Below are positions 17,287 to 26,293 of a stretch of 64,000 bases of DNA, in pieces. A program made the translations under genes and the position numbers. Each line of letters starts with the position of its first letter. The stretch's first letter is position 1. The notes under the pieces were generated by a model. That model saw only the letters and a list, made by a program, of their open reading frames with translations, was not told the DNA's origin and made no database searches. Source of the DNA: Paenibacillus sp. J5C2022 (GTDB taxonomy: Bacteria; Bacillota; Bacilli; Paenibacillales; Paenibacillaceae); NCBI RefSeq assembly GCF_025567625.1, contig NZ_JAOQJC010000006.1, positions 181,414 through 245,413 of the forward strand, read 5' to 3'.

Positions 17287-18190
17287 TTGTACGATTTTTC
17301 GTACAATTTCCGCATCACGAGCCACTTTCCAGTCCATTTTGTACGATTTTTCGTACAAAGCTGGCGGAGTTACCCGCTTCGGCTCTCACTTTGTACGATT
17401 TTTCGTACAATTTCCGCATCACGAGCCACTTTCCAGTCCATTTTGTACGATTTTTCGTACAAAGCTGGCGGAGTTACCCGCTTCGGCTCACATTTTGTAT
17501 GATTTTTCGTACAATTTCGGCATCACGAGCCACTTTCCAGTCCATTTTGTACGATTTTTCGTACAAAGCTGGAGAAGTTACCCGCTCCGGCTCACATTTT
17601 GTATGATTTATCGTAAAATTTCCGCATCACGATCCACTTTTTGGTTCAATTTGTACGATTTTTCGTACAAAGCTGGCGGAGTTACCCGCTTCGGCTCTCA
17701 CTTTGTACGATTTTTCGTACAATTTTCGCATCACGAGCCACTTTCCAGTCCATTTTGTACGATTTATCGTACAAAGCTGGAGAAGTTACCCGCTCCGGCT
17801 CTCACTTTGTACGATTTTTCGTACAATTTCGGCATCACGAGCCACTTTCCAGTCCATTTTGTACGATTTTTCGTACAAAGCTGGAGAAGTTACCCGCTCC
17901 GGCTCACATTTTGTATGATTTATCGTAAAATTTCCGCATCACGATCCACTTTTTGGTTCAATTTGTACGATTTTTCGTACAAAGCTGGCGGAGTTACCCG
18001 CTTCGGCTCTCACTTTGTACGATTTTTCGTACAATTTTCGCATCACGAGCCACTTTCCAGTCCATTTTGTACGATTTATCGTACAAAGCTGGCGGAGTTA
18101 CCCGCTTCGGCTCACATTTTGTACGATTTTTCGTACAATTTCCGCTTCACGAGTCACTTTTTGGTTCAATTTGTACGATTTATCGTTACT
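17287..18190. repeat. 52-bp palindromic tandem array, 18 copies
   Basis: Eighteen copies of TTGTACGATTTTTCGTACAA (8-bp arms, 4-nt centre) or close variants begin at 17287 and every 52 bp to 18171 without a slip. The 32-bp spacers alternate between type A (starting AGCTGG, with TTACCCGCT) and type B/C (CGCATCACGA..CCACTTT). Variant palindromes at 17599 and 17911 (TTGTATGATTTATCGTAAAA), and at 17755 and 18067 (GATTTATC centre), show a 312-bp (6-unit) internal duplication. The units contain almost no TAA, TAG or TGA on the plus strand, so all three frames read open for long stretches. It lies between the convergent CMD gene and prmC. Confidence 0.95.
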
Positions 18191-18332
18191 ACTTGGGTCC
18201 ATTCGGTACGAGGCACGCTTGGCGGGGCTATGTGACTAAAATGAGGATTGCGCACACTTTCCTCTACTTTTCCGATACTATGTGAACTTTTTGAGCGATA
18301 AGCCCCACCCCTATTTGCTTTAGTACCTTAGT

Positions 18333-18352
18333 AGTTACGATTTATCGTACAA
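18333..18352. repeat. Isolated copy of the 52-bp array palindrome
   Basis: GTTACGATTTATCGTACAA, one arm degraded, lies 143 bp beyond the last array copy and just before the prmC stop. It is out of register with the 52-bp period. Confidence 0.7.
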
Positions 18353-18366
18353 TCACCAGCCGACCA

Positions 18367-19350
18367 CTACTCCTGTGTCGCAATAATGTGGCGCTCGATG
18401 CCGGCATAATCCTTGATGATCGCGATGCCGCTCCACACCCCCATCTCCCTCATCATGTCGGCGACGACGGACGGCTGGCCGATGCCCAGCTCGAAGGCGA
18501 CAAGCCGCGGCAGCTGCGGCAGCTCCCGCAGCTGCTCCAGCATGCGGCGGTACGGGTCCAGCCCGTCCGCCCCGCCGTCCAGCGCGAGCTGCGGCTCATA
18601 CTCCCGCACCTCGCGCTGCAGCCCTGGCAGATCCGCCGCCGGTATATACGGCGGATTGGACACGAGCGCGTCGATCGCCACGCCGCCGCGCCCGCCGCTG
18701 ACGCACCCTGCTAGATAGGGTGCGAGCAAGTCGCCCTGCAGGAACTGCACGCGGTCCGCCACGCCATGGCGGGCCGCGTTCCTGCGGGCGACCTCCAGCG
18801 CGTCCGGCGACAGATCGGACGCGCTGACGCGCCAGCTGTGACGCTGCGCAGCCAGCGTCACGGCGATGGCGCCGCTGCCGGTGCCGACGTCGACGACCGT
18901 CGGCCCTGCTGCGGCGCCCGTCCCGGCGCCGACGCTATGCGGCGCCGGAGAACGCTCCGCCGCCGGCCATAGCCGGTCGGCGGCGGTGAGCACCGCCTCG
19001 ACGAGCAGCTCCGTCTCGGGGCGCGGGATCAGCACGGCCGGAGTTACCGTGAACGGCCGGCCGTAGAACCATTGCTCGCCGATCATATATTGGATCGGCT
19101 CACCGCAAGCCTTGCGCTGCAGCAGCGCTTGCCACTGCTCCCTCTTATGCGAGGGGAAGGTGTCGTTCCAGGCAAGCAGCAGCGCCGCGCGGTCCAGCTC
19201 CAGCACATGCATGAGTAGCAGCTCCGCATTGCTGTCAGCCTCCTCCACCGCTTGAGCCTCCAGCCAAGCGGTCGCCTTGCGGCATGCCTCTCTGATAGTC
19301 AGCCCCTCGCTGAACGGCGCAGTCGTCCCCGTATTCGATTCATTCTGCAT
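18367..19350 (-). CDS. prmC: Release factor glutamine methyltransferase
   Basis: Methylates the Gln of the GGQ motif in PrfA and PrfB. Residues 15-95 form the N-terminal helical domain; DVGTGSG (154-160) binds SAM and NPPY (232-235) is the catalytic motif. The ATG at 19350 has GGAG 10 nt upstream; an ATG at 19374 has no site. 327 residues, about 40 longer than many orthologues because of an Ala/Gly/Pro insertion around 128-152. The 3' two thirds are markedly GC-richer than neighbouring genes. It lies downstream of prfA as in Bacillus, but a terminator separates them. Confidence 0.94.
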   Translation of the reverse strand: MQNESNTGTTAPFSEGLTIREACRKATAWLEAQAVEEADSNAELLLMHVLELDRAALLLAWNDTFPSHKREQWQALLQRKACGEPIQYMIGEQWFYGRPFTVTPAVLIPRPETELLVEAVLTAADRLWPAAERSPAPHSVGAGTGAAAGPTVVDVGTGSGAIAVTLAAQRHSWRVSASDLSPDALEVARRNAARHGVADRVQFLQGDLLAPYLAGCVSGGRGGVAIDALVSNPPYIPAADLPGLQREVREYEPQLALDGGADGLDPYRRMLEQLRELPQLPRLVAFELGIGQPSVVADMMREMGVWSGIAIIKDYAGIERHIIATQE

Positions 19351-19433
19351 CGTACGTCCACTCCTCTCGCGCATCTGCCGCTACAGGTCACCAGAATGCT
19401 CCTTTCGTCAATAGCGCTAACGCTATTGCTACC

Positions 19434-19497
19434 GCAACAAAAAACCGGATGACCGCCTGAATCGTCCCGCCAAGGGATAAATTCTGCGGCTATCCGG
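19434..19497 (-). terminator. Terminator between prfA and prmC
   Basis: On the minus strand CCGGATAGCCGC pairs (two mismatches) with GCGGTCATCCGG over a long, partly structured loop, followed by TTTTTTG. Some readthrough to prmC is likely. Confidence 0.65.
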
Positions 19498-19522
19498 CAC
19501 TTGCTTATTCCGCTTCAGCTGA

Positions 19523-20602
19523 TCATTGGCTGCCCATCGATTCTCTTTCCATCAGGTCCGCCTGCTCGGCTATCGTGAGCTGCCCGATAATATCCTCCAG
19601 ATCTCCGTTCATGACGGAATCCAGCCGGTGCAGCGTCAGATTAATGCGATGGTCCGTCACGCGGCTCTGCGGGAAGTTGTACGTTCTGATCCGCTCGCTG
19701 CGGTCGCCCGTTCCCACCTTGCTCTTCCGCTCGCCGGCATACTTCGCTTCTTCCTCTTGGCGACGAACGTCGAAGATGCGCGCCCGAAGCACCTGCAGCG
19801 CCTTCATCTTGTTGTCGTTCTGCGACTTGCCGTCCTGACATGTCGCCATAATGCCCGTCGGCACGTGAAGCACGCGCACGGCGGACTTGGTCGTGTTGAC
19901 AGACTGGCCACCGGCGCCGCTGGAGCAGAATGTATCAATGCGAATATCCTTATCCAGAATTTCCACTTCAACGTCCTCTACCTCAGGCATCACGGCTACC
20001 GTCGACGTCGATGTATGAATGCGTCCGCCGGATTCCGTCACCGGAATGCGCTGCACGCGGTGCGCCCCGCTCTCGTATTTCATCTTGCTGTACGCGCCCT
20101 TGCCGTTAATCATGAAGATGACCTCTTTAAATCCGCCCAGATCATTCTCGCTGAAGTCCATCAGCTCCACGCGCCAGCCTTGGGTATCCGCATACTTCGT
20201 ATACATCCGATACAGATCGTAAGCGAACAAGGCGGCTTCGTCGCCGCCCGCAGCGCCGCGAATCTCCACAATAACATTCTTGTCGTCGTTGGGGTCCTTC
20301 GGCAGCAGCAGGACGCGAATGCGTTCTTCCAACTCCGTCACGCGCGGCGAGAGCTCTTCGATCTCCAGCTTCACCATCTCGCGCATCTCGTCATCAAGCT
20401 TCTCGTTCAGCATCAGCTTCGCATCTTCCAATTGCTGCGACGCTTCTTTATATTCCGTATAGGCCTCATAAGCCTCTTGTAAGTCCGACTGTTCCTTGGA
20501 CAGCTCTCTAAGCCGCTTGGGATCACTGGATACATCGGGATCGCACAGCAGCTCGCTCAGCTTCTCGTATCGGTCGGCCAGCGCTTGTAATCGGTCTAGC
20601 AC
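19523..20602 (-). CDS. prfA: Peptide chain release factor 1
   Basis: Recognises UAA and UAG stop codons and triggers peptide release on the ribosome. The PVT anticodon-like tripeptide (187-189) specifies RF1, and GGQ (231-233) is the hydrolysis motif in [17 protein letters not shown]. 359 residues is standard. The GTG at 20602 is preceded by AGAGGTG at proper spacing. The upstream region carries a DnaA-box cluster. Confidence 0.97.
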   Translation of the reverse strand: MLDRLQALADRYEKLSELLCDPDVSSDPKRLRELSKEQSDLQEAYEAYTEYKEASQQLEDAKLMLNEKLDDEMREMVKLEIEELSPRVTELEERIRVLLLPKDPNDDKNVIVEIRGAAGGDEAALFAYDLYRMYTKYADTQGWRVELMDFSENDLGGFKEVIFMINGKGAYSKMKYESGAHRVQRIPVTESGGRIHTSTSTVAVMPEVEDVEVEILDKDIRIDTFCSSGAGGQSVNTTKSAVRVLHVPTGIMATCQDGKSQNDNKMKALQVLRARIFDVRRQEEEAKYAGERKSKVGTGDRSERIRTYNFPQSRVTDHRINLTLHRLDSVMNGDLEDIIGQLTIAEQADLMERESMGSQ

Positions 20603-20717
20603 CGTTATTCACCTCTGTTTATTTTCCATTAAGATAATCATCATTATAGCATAACGAAAGTTCCGGTTGAATATGAGGTTTCTGGAGAAGTCTCCGTGAA
20701 CGGCTGTTCGCTGCTCG

Positions 20718-20834
20718 TTATCCACGTGGATAACTGTTTCAGCGATGGTTGTACACAGAATTACGCACACTTGTCCACAAAACAACTGGAATTATCCACA
20801 TAATTATACACAGCCTGTGCACATCTTGTCCACA
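20718..20834. promoter_or_regulatory. DnaA-box cluster upstream of prfA
   Basis: Two exact TTATNCACA boxes (20792-20800 TTATCCACA, 20804-20812 TTATACACA) are flanked by one-mismatch boxes: TTATCCACG 20718-20726 and its inverted partner 20725-20733 (together TTATCCACGTGGATAA), TTGTACACA 20749-20757, TTGTCCACA 20771-20779 and 20826-20834, plus TTACGCACA 20761-20769. All but one point the same way. B. subtilis has DnaA-box clusters outside oriC, one in the ywlC area as I recall, the syntenic neighbourhood of this one. The rest of the gap 20603-20914 holds only the ychF terminator. Confidence 0.8.
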
Positions 20835-20851
20835 ATCTTGCCGGATGCAGC

Positions 20852-20880
20852 AAAAAACCCCCAACCTTGTCGGTTAGAGG
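20852..20880 (-). terminator. Rho-independent terminator after ychF
   Basis: On the minus strand CCTCTAACC pairs with GGTTGGGGG through G-U wobbles, followed by TTTTTTG. Located 35 bp past the ychF stop. Confidence 0.8.
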
Positions 20881-20914
20881 CTGCTTAAAGCTGTATATAG
20901 CTTATCGCTAATGA

Positions 20915-22015
20915 TTACACATTGAACCGGAAATGCATGACATCGCCGTCGCGTACGACGTACTCCTTGCCCTCCAGCCGCAGCTGGCCGCGCTCCTTCA
21001 CGACCGCCATGGAGCCTGCGGCTACCAGATCGTCATAAGACACTACCTCGGCACGAATGAAGCCGCGCTCGAAGTCCGTGTGGATCACGCCGGCCGCCTG
21101 AGGCGCCTTCATGCCCTGACGAATCGTCCATGCCCGCACCTCTTGTACGCCAGCGGTAAAGTACGTGTACAGTCCCAGCAGCTTGTACGCCGCGCGAATG
21201 AGACGGTTCAGGCCGGACTCCGCAAGACCCAGCTCCTCCAGGAACATCTCCTTGTCCTCGCCCTCCAGCTCGGCGATCTCCGCTTCCACCTTGGCGCTGA
21301 TCGGCACGACCTCGGCGCCTTCCGCCGCCGCGAACTCGCGCACTGTCTGGACGTATTCGTTGCCCTCAGTATCGCCCGCTTCCGATTCGCTTACATTCGT
21401 GGCGTACAGAATCGGCTTCATCGTCAGCAGATGCAGGTCCCGCACCAGAAGCTTCTCGTCGTCGGTCAGCTCCAGGCTGCGCGCCGGCTTGTCCTCGTAC
21501 AGCGCTTCCTTCAGACGCTCCAGCACTTCGACCTCCTGCGCCACCTTCTTGTCGCCGCTCTTCAGGTTCTTCCTGGAACGCTCCAGCCTTCTGTCGATGG
21601 AATCGATATCCGCCAGAATGAGCTCCATATTAATCGTAGCGATATCTCCCAGCGGATCGACCTTGCCGGATACATGCGTAATGTTCTCATCCTGGAAGCA
21701 GCGCACAACGTGCACGATCGCATCCACTTCGCGAATGTGGGCCAGGAACTTGTTGCCTAGCCCCTCTCCCTTGCTGGCACCGGCCACGAGTCCCGCAATG
21801 TCGACGAATTCGAATGCGGTCGGCACGATATTGTTCGGCTTCACGAGCTCCACCAGCTTATATAAACGCTCGTCCGGCACTTCCACTACCCCGACATTGG
21901 GATCGATCGTACAGAACGGGTAGTTCGCGGACTCGGCGCCCGCTTGCGTAATTGCATTAAACAACGTTGATTTGCCGACATTCGGCAGCCCTACTATCCC
22001 TGCTTTCAAAGCCAT
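20915..22015 (-). CDS. ychF: Redox-regulated ATPase/GTPase YchF (Obg family)
   Basis: P-loop NTPase of the Obg-HflX superfamily that binds ribosomes and prefers ATP. The G1 loop is [15 protein letters not shown] near the N-terminus, followed by [18 protein letters not shown] (switch I) and [20 protein letters not shown] (G3). The C-terminal TGS domain ends [12 protein letters not shown], the family hallmark. The ATG at 22015 yields 366 residues, the usual length; a GTG at 22027 abuts its ribosome site. Confidence 0.96.
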   Translation of the reverse strand: MALKAGIVGLPNVGKSTLFNAITQAGAESANYPFCTIDPNVGVVEVPDERLYKLVELVKPNNIVPTAFEFVDIAGLVAGASKGEGLGNKFLAHIREVDAIVHVVRCFQDENITHVSGKVDPLGDIATINMELILADIDSIDRRLERSRKNLKSGDKKVAQEVEVLERLKEALYEDKPARSLELTDDEKLLVRDLHLLTMKPILYATNVSESEAGDTEGNEYVQTVREFAAAEGAEVVPISAKVEAEIAELEGEDKEMFLEELGLAESGLNRLIRAAYKLLGLYTYFTAGVQEVRAWTIRQGMKAPQAAGVIHTDFERGFIRAEVVSYDDLVAAGSMAVVKERGQLRLEGKEYVVRDGDVMHFRFNV

Positions 22016-22162
22016 GCGAGAAGACACCCCTATTTCCGAAAGTAAACAACTTCAGTCATTATACCCCAGACGCCATCTTTTGTGAAACGTTCTTGTCCGG
22101 CATCCGGGGAAAATGCGGAACTCCGACGAACAAGAACGTCCTATTCCCTCGTCAATGCCTTG

Positions 22163-22582
22163 TCAATGCCTTGTCAATGCCTTATCGATCGCCTCAAGCA
22201 TCGTTCGCCAAGCCTTCTCCGACTGAGGGGCATACTCCGCCCACTTCGGATCGAGATCATAGGTTAACGTAACCTCGCACCCTGTCTCCGTCCCTTCGAT
22301 ATCGATGGCGACCCGGTCGAAATCCGGCGATTCCTTCGGTATTCCCCACGTAAATACGAGACGCTTCGGCGGAGCAATGACCAAATATTCACCTCGGTGG
22401 TCGATCTCCACATCATCTCTCAAATCGATAAAGGAGAATGACCCGCCTTCTCGGGCGTCAATATCCACACGGCCAATCTGGCCGTCAGGGAACATCCAGC
22501 TCACGACCGCATAAGGATCCAGCCACGCATCGAACACCTTCTCGGCAGGGGCGTTATAACGGTGTACAACAACTACGCTCAC
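22163..22582 (-). CDS. SRPBCC / AHSA1-like domain protein
   Basis: 139-residue START-like protein: RYNAPAEKVFDAWLDPYAVVSWMFP at the start and FTWGIPKESPD plus TLTYDLDP later are typical of Activator-of-Hsp90-homologue family proteins, which bind small hydrophobic ligands. A GTG at 22582 is chosen, 9 nt after GGGAG. The 3' end consists of three perfect 11-bp repeats GTCAATGCCTT (22151-22183) that run through the stop codon, so the C-terminal residues come from the repeat. A stem-loop at 22087-22139 follows but lacks a T-tract. The cellular role is unknown. Confidence 0.8.
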   Translation of the reverse strand: MSVVVVHRYNAPAEKVFDAWLDPYAVVSWMFPDGQIGRVDIDAREGGSFSFIDLRDDVEIDHRGEYLVIAPPKRLVFTWGIPKESPDFDRVAIDIEGTETGCEVTLTYDLDPKWAEYAPQSEKAWRTMLEAIDKALTRH

Positions 22583-22731
22583 AACGATCAACTCCCATCG
22601 CAATTTATGCTGGCTTGGACATACTCTTGCATCAATTATAACGCATTGGAAGACATCTTCCTGCCAAGTCGTTCAGAATGTCTCAAGGCAGGAAGGAGAT
22701 ACTACAGTTCATGAGGAGGTGACACGCCTGT

Positions 22732-22875
22732 ATGGAGAACAACACGCATCGCGGCAACTATAAAGGAACGACAAAAATGCATGCCAAAAATCAGGATATG
22801 GCTTTCGTCAACGATACAGTAGAGGATTCCAAGTCCGTCTCCAACTTTACTTCCCGCAAAAAAAAGAAGCATTAA
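22732..22875 (+). CDS. Small basic peptide, 47 residues, unknown
   Basis: An AGGAGGTG site 10 nt before an ATG opens a frame encoding MENNTHRGNYKGTTKMHAKN at the start and ending SRKKKKH. It is highly charged, has no transmembrane segment and no cysteines. It lies between the SRPBCC gene and the sugar importer, on the opposite strand to both, and is followed by a strong stem-loop. The ribosome site and isolation favour a real gene; I do not recognise the family. An RNA- or DNA-binding or spore small-protein role is only a guess from charge. Confidence 0.6.
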   Translation: MENNTHRGNYKGTTKMHAKNQDMAFVNDTVEDSKSVSNFTSRKKKKH

Positions 22876-22902
22876 CTGCCGGAACATTTCCCATTACACG
22901 AC

Positions 22903-22950
22903 AAGCAGCCACGGCATAACCGGCATCTTCCGGCTATAGCGTGGCTGCTT
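22903..22950. terminator. Bidirectional hairpin between the 47-aa gene and the sugar importer
   Basis: AAGCAGCCACG pairs perfectly with CGTGGCTGCTT, enclosing a second CCGG..CCGG stem. It is correctly placed to end both convergent units but T-tracts are poor on both sides. Confidence 0.6.
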
Positions 22951-23008
22951 GGCTTTCGACTCTCCGTCAGAACGTGCAGCGAGGGCATACGGGCGCCGTC
23001 AATTGCCA

Positions 23009-23890
23009 TCAGCCTTTGACCGCACCCTCTGTCAGCCCTTTCTCGATATACTTCTGGATAAACAAATAGACGATGAGAACCGGTACGACTGTGAGCGATA
23101 CCGCTGCCGCCATTAGCCCAAAGTCTGTGCCGTACTGGGAGCTGATCTCGCTCAGCAGGGCAACAATGGGACGAACATTCTCTTTATTGACGAAGATCAA
23201 CGCCGAGAACAGATCGTTATAGGACCACAGAAATACGAAGATGCTCGTTGAAGCGAACGCAGGTCTTGCCACCGGGAAAAATATTCTCGTAAACAAGCTC
23301 CAGCGGTTGCAGCCGTCGATGAATGCAGCTTCTTCCAAATCCTTAGGAATGGTCGCCATATAACCTGCAAGCACCAGGATGGCAAAGGTCAGATTGCCCG
23401 CCGTCTGAGGCAGAATCAAGCCCAGATGCGTGTTCACCAGCCCCCATCTGATCAACAGATCGTAGACAGGAACGACTGTGGCGAATGCCGGAATCAGCAA
23501 GCTGGCGTACAGAATGGAGTAAATCCATCTTCTTCCCCGGAACTGGAATCTGGACAGCACGTAGGCGGCAAGCCCGCCAACCAGCAATACCAGGATAACG
23601 ACGCTGCCCGACATAATCAGACTGTTCATATAGCTCTTGCCGATGTTGATGCGATCGAAAGCCGTCGTATAGTTGGTCATGACAGGATGCCAGGATATAG
23701 CGAATGAATTGTTCATCACATCCCTGGATACCTTGAACGAGTTGTTGATGACCCAGAACATGGGATAGATCGTCGTGAAAGACCAGGCCGTAAGCACAAT
23801 ATACATCAGAATCATGCTGATGCTTATCCGGCCCCTTCTCTTCGTAACCGTTCGATGGAGCGGAACGTTTCCCCTTACTGTCTGTTGCAT
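23009..23890 (-). CDS. Carbohydrate ABC transporter permease (MalG/CUT1 type)
   Basis: Six-helix permease of 293 residues. The EAA loop EEAAFIDGCNRWSLFTRIFFPVARP and the family ending EKGLTEGAVKG mark the second permease of CUT1 sugar importers. It follows the MalF-type gene by 22 bp. No ATPase gene is adjacent, so it likely uses a shared MsmX/MsmK-type ATPase encoded elsewhere. The sugar is unknown. Confidence 0.9.
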   Translation of the reverse strand: MQQTVRGNVPLHRTVTKRRGRISISMILMYIVLTAWSFTTIYPMFWVINNSFKVSRDVMNNSFAISWHPVMTNYTTAFDRINIGKSYMNSLIMSGSVVILVLLVGGLAAYVLSRFQFRGRRWIYSILYASLLIPAFATVVPVYDLLIRWGLVNTHLGLILPQTAGNLTFAILVLAGYMATIPKDLEEAAFIDGCNRWSLFTRIFFPVARPAFASTSIFVFLWSYNDLFSALIFVNKENVRPIVALLSEISSQYGTDFGLMAAAVSLTVVPVLIVYLFIQKYIEKGLTEGAVKG

Positions 23891-23912
23891 GGTTGAACAC
23901 CCCTAATACTGC

Positions 23913-24770
23913 TTAGTATGTGATTTCTTCCCTCTTCATAAGCCGGTTCGCGAGCAGCGCCAGCAGCACGCCGAATACGACAATGTAGATCGCTATCGTA
24001 GAGCCGTAGCCGAAGTTCTGATCGACTATCGCCTTCTTGTACATATACGTGCCAAGCACTTCCGTGCCGTTCTGTCCTCTGGTCAGAACGAAGATGAACT
24101 CGAACACCTTCAACGTGCCCGTGATGGCCAACGTGATGACAACCTTAATGTCGCTCATAATGAGCGGAATCGTCAGCTTCATCGTCTTCTTGAACCCGGT
24201 AATCCCCTCCAGCTTCGCCGCTTCATAGAAGTCGGACGGAATCTTGGACATCGCCGTCAGGAACAAGACGAAGTAGAAGCCCACATAATGCCACACGGTG
24301 GGGATGGATATCGCCTTCAGCGCAAAGCTCTCGCTCAGCCACAGCACCTTGTCCATGCCCATCTGCTGAAGCAGATTGTTCAGCAAGCCGAACTGGAAGT
24401 TGTAGAACAGCACGAACAGCAATGCGATGGCGGTACCGGATATGACGACCGGGAAGAAGAACACCATGCGATAAAAACCTTTGCCCCACTTGATGCTGTC
24501 CACAAGCACCGCCAGCACCAGCGCTATGCCGACCTGGAAGACGATCACATACAGCATAATCTCCAAAGTATGCAGCGTCGCTCCCCGGAGCAGCTCGTCG
24601 GACAGCATTCTGGCATAGTTCTCGAAGCCGACGAACGTTTTCTCATAGAAGCCTTTCGTTCGGAAGAAGCTGTAGAATACACTTTTGAAAAACGGATAGT
24701 ACAGAAATACGGACATGATGGCTGCGGCAGGCAGCAGAAACATCATTATATATTTGCGATCGCCCTTCAT
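23913..24770 (-). CDS. Carbohydrate ABC transporter permease (MalF/CUT1 type)
   Basis: Six-helix permease of 285 residues beginning KYIMMFLLPAAAIMSVFLYYPF. The EAA loop FYEAAKLEGITGFKKTMKLTIPLIMS lies before the last two helices. Start at the ATG 24770 fits an AAAGG site 8 nt upstream; ATG 24776 is an alternative. It lies between the binding-protein gene (about 100 bp upstream) and the MalG-type permease. Confidence 0.9.
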   Translation of the reverse strand: MKGDRKYIMMFLLPAAAIMSVFLYYPFFKSVFYSFFRTKGFYEKTFVGFENYARMLSDELLRGATLHTLEIMLYVIVFQVGIALVLAVLVDSIKWGKGFYRMVFFFPVVISGTAIALLFVLFYNFQFGLLNNLLQQMGMDKVLWLSESFALKAISIPTVWHYVGFYFVLFLTAMSKIPSDFYEAAKLEGITGFKKTMKLTIPLIMSDIKVVITLAITGTLKVFEFIFVLTRGQNGTEVLGTYMYKKAIVDQNFGYGSTIAIYIVVFGVLLALLANRLMKREEITY

Positions 24771-24874
24771 CGTCATCACCTTTGGGAATTATTTTCACGC
24801 GCAACCCTGAAATGATGACGCCGCCCTTGAGACCAGAGGGGCGGCGACTATTCCTATCGTTGCATGTTAAGAGA

Positions 24875-26224
24875 TTACTTCTTGTTGGCGAGCTCGATCT
24901 CTCTTGCCGCTTCCAATCCTTCGGCCGGCGTCTTCTCGCCGGTCAGAATCGGTTGAACGTTGGCGCGAATCGTATTGAACGTTTCCGGAGTAACCTTGCT
25001 GTCGATCGGCATACTGATGGAAGCCGCTTCTCCGATCATCTTGAAGCCGTCCAGCGCCGCTTGCGGCAAGCCTTCCGGCTCAACGCCCTGTGCTGCCGGC
25101 GTGCCGCCGTTAGCCGTTGCAATCGCTTTAATCGTGTCTTTCGAAGTCAGATGCTTCAGCAACAGAACGGCAGCGTCCTTCTTCTGAGCGTTCTCATAAG
25201 TTGCCGTCGACATGTAGAAGCCAGTTCCGAAGCCGCCTACAACGTCCTTGCCTGAACCTGCTCCGCCTGGAATGGCGGGGAACGGAAGTACTGTAGTATT
25301 CGCTTTCGTATCGTCTTTCCATCCGCCGATTGCCCATGAGCCTTCCAGAATCATCGCGGCAAGCCCTTCAGAGTAGTAGTTGCCTGCCATGCTCAGGTCG
25401 ATCGTAGCGGCATCCTGCGGGAATGCGCCAAGCTCGTACAGCTCCTTCATAGCGGCAAGTCCTTTTTCCCAATTCGGCTCGATGCCGTCGACAAGGCCTT
25501 TGTTCTGGCCTTCAGAGCCGGCTGCAGCCAGTACGAAGTGCTCAATCAGGTAGTGCGATTGATCGAACGGGCCGGACAGAGGAATAATGCCCTTCTCGGA
25601 GAACGTCTTCACAGCTGTTTTCATCTTCTCCCAATCCGTCGGCAGCTCCACGCCATGCTCCTCGAACAGCGCTTTGTTCACGAACAAGCCTTCGTAGAAG
25701 CCTGTCATCGGAATGGAATATATTTTGCCATCGGTATGTCTGGCGAAGTTCAGCGCAGCGGGGGCGAAGCCGTTTTTCCACTCCGGGTCCGCATCCAGCA
25801 GCTCGTCAAGCGCAACCACTTTGCCTGCGTTGATCATCTCATTGGCATCGGCTCCGATAAAGTAGAACAGCAAGTCCGGCTCGTTGCCGCTTGTCATGTC
25901 CGTGTTTACTTTTGTTCTGAAACCGTCGTCATTTGCCGACATCACGTCATTTTCGATTTTGATATGCGGATTCGCCTTCTGGAACTCATCCAGCGCCGTC
26001 GCGAACGCCTCACGCGCCGCATCCGTGCCGCCGAACGTCGAGAATACGCGAAGCTTCACTTCTTCTTGCTTAGGTTGCTCCGTTTCCTTCGGCGCCTCCT
26101 GATTCGCATTGCCGGTTGAGCCCTGTTTCCCCTCGTTGCTTGGCTTGCTGCTGTTGCCGCAAGCTGCCAGGAACATCATCATCACTAATATCACGCTTAG
26201 GAAGGTAAAAGCGGTTTTCTTCAT
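24875..26224 (-). CDS. Sugar-binding lipoprotein, SBP family 1
   Basis: 449-residue extracellular binding protein for the adjacent permeases. The signal peptide ends in FLAAC (lipobox), followed by a Ser/Asn/Glu-rich linker. The body has LRVFSTFGGTDAAREAFATA and, farther on, GNEPDLLFYFIGADANEMI, NYYSEGLAAMILEGSWAIGGW, and PFPAIPGGAGSGKDVVGG, typical of CUT1 solute-binding proteins. An AAGGGGGA ribosome site precedes the ATG. The ligand cannot be inferred; no local catabolic enzyme or regulator gene points to one. Confidence 0.92.
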   Translation of the reverse strand: MKKTAFTFLSVILVMMMFLAACGNSSKPSNEGKQGSTGNANQEAPKETEQPKQEEVKLRVFSTFGGTDAAREAFATALDEFQKANPHIKIENDVMSANDDGFRTKVNTDMTSGNEPDLLFYFIGADANEMINAGKVVALDELLDADPEWKNGFAPAALNFARHTDGKIYSIPMTGFYEGLFVNKALFEEHGVELPTDWEKMKTAVKTFSEKGIIPLSGPFDQSHYLIEHFVLAAAGSEGQNKGLVDGIEPNWEKGLAAMKELYELGAFPQDAATIDLSMAGNYYSEGLAAMILEGSWAIGGWKDDTKANTTVLPFPAIPGGAGSGKDVVGGFGTGFYMSTATYENAQKKDAAVLLLKHLTSKDTIKAIATANGGTPAAQGVEPEGLPQAALDGFKMIGEAASISMPIDSKVTPETFNTIRANVQPILTGEKTPAEGLEAAREIELANKK

Positions 26225-26293
26225 TTGGCAATCCCCCTTGATAGAAGTTCATCGATATGATCCCGGCCGGGGTTCATGTGTGCTACACCTAAA

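Noticed and set aside
17287..18190. CRISPR array
   Set aside because: Palindromic repeats with about 32-bp spacers look similar, but the spacers themselves repeat (two or three types) and no cas genes are present.
17339..18235. 298-codon open frame through the 52-bp array, and similar open frames in the other two plus frames
   Set aside because: The unit almost lacks stop triplets, so all three frames are open; the product is only the repeat translated, 52 is not a multiple of 3, and no ribosome site is present.
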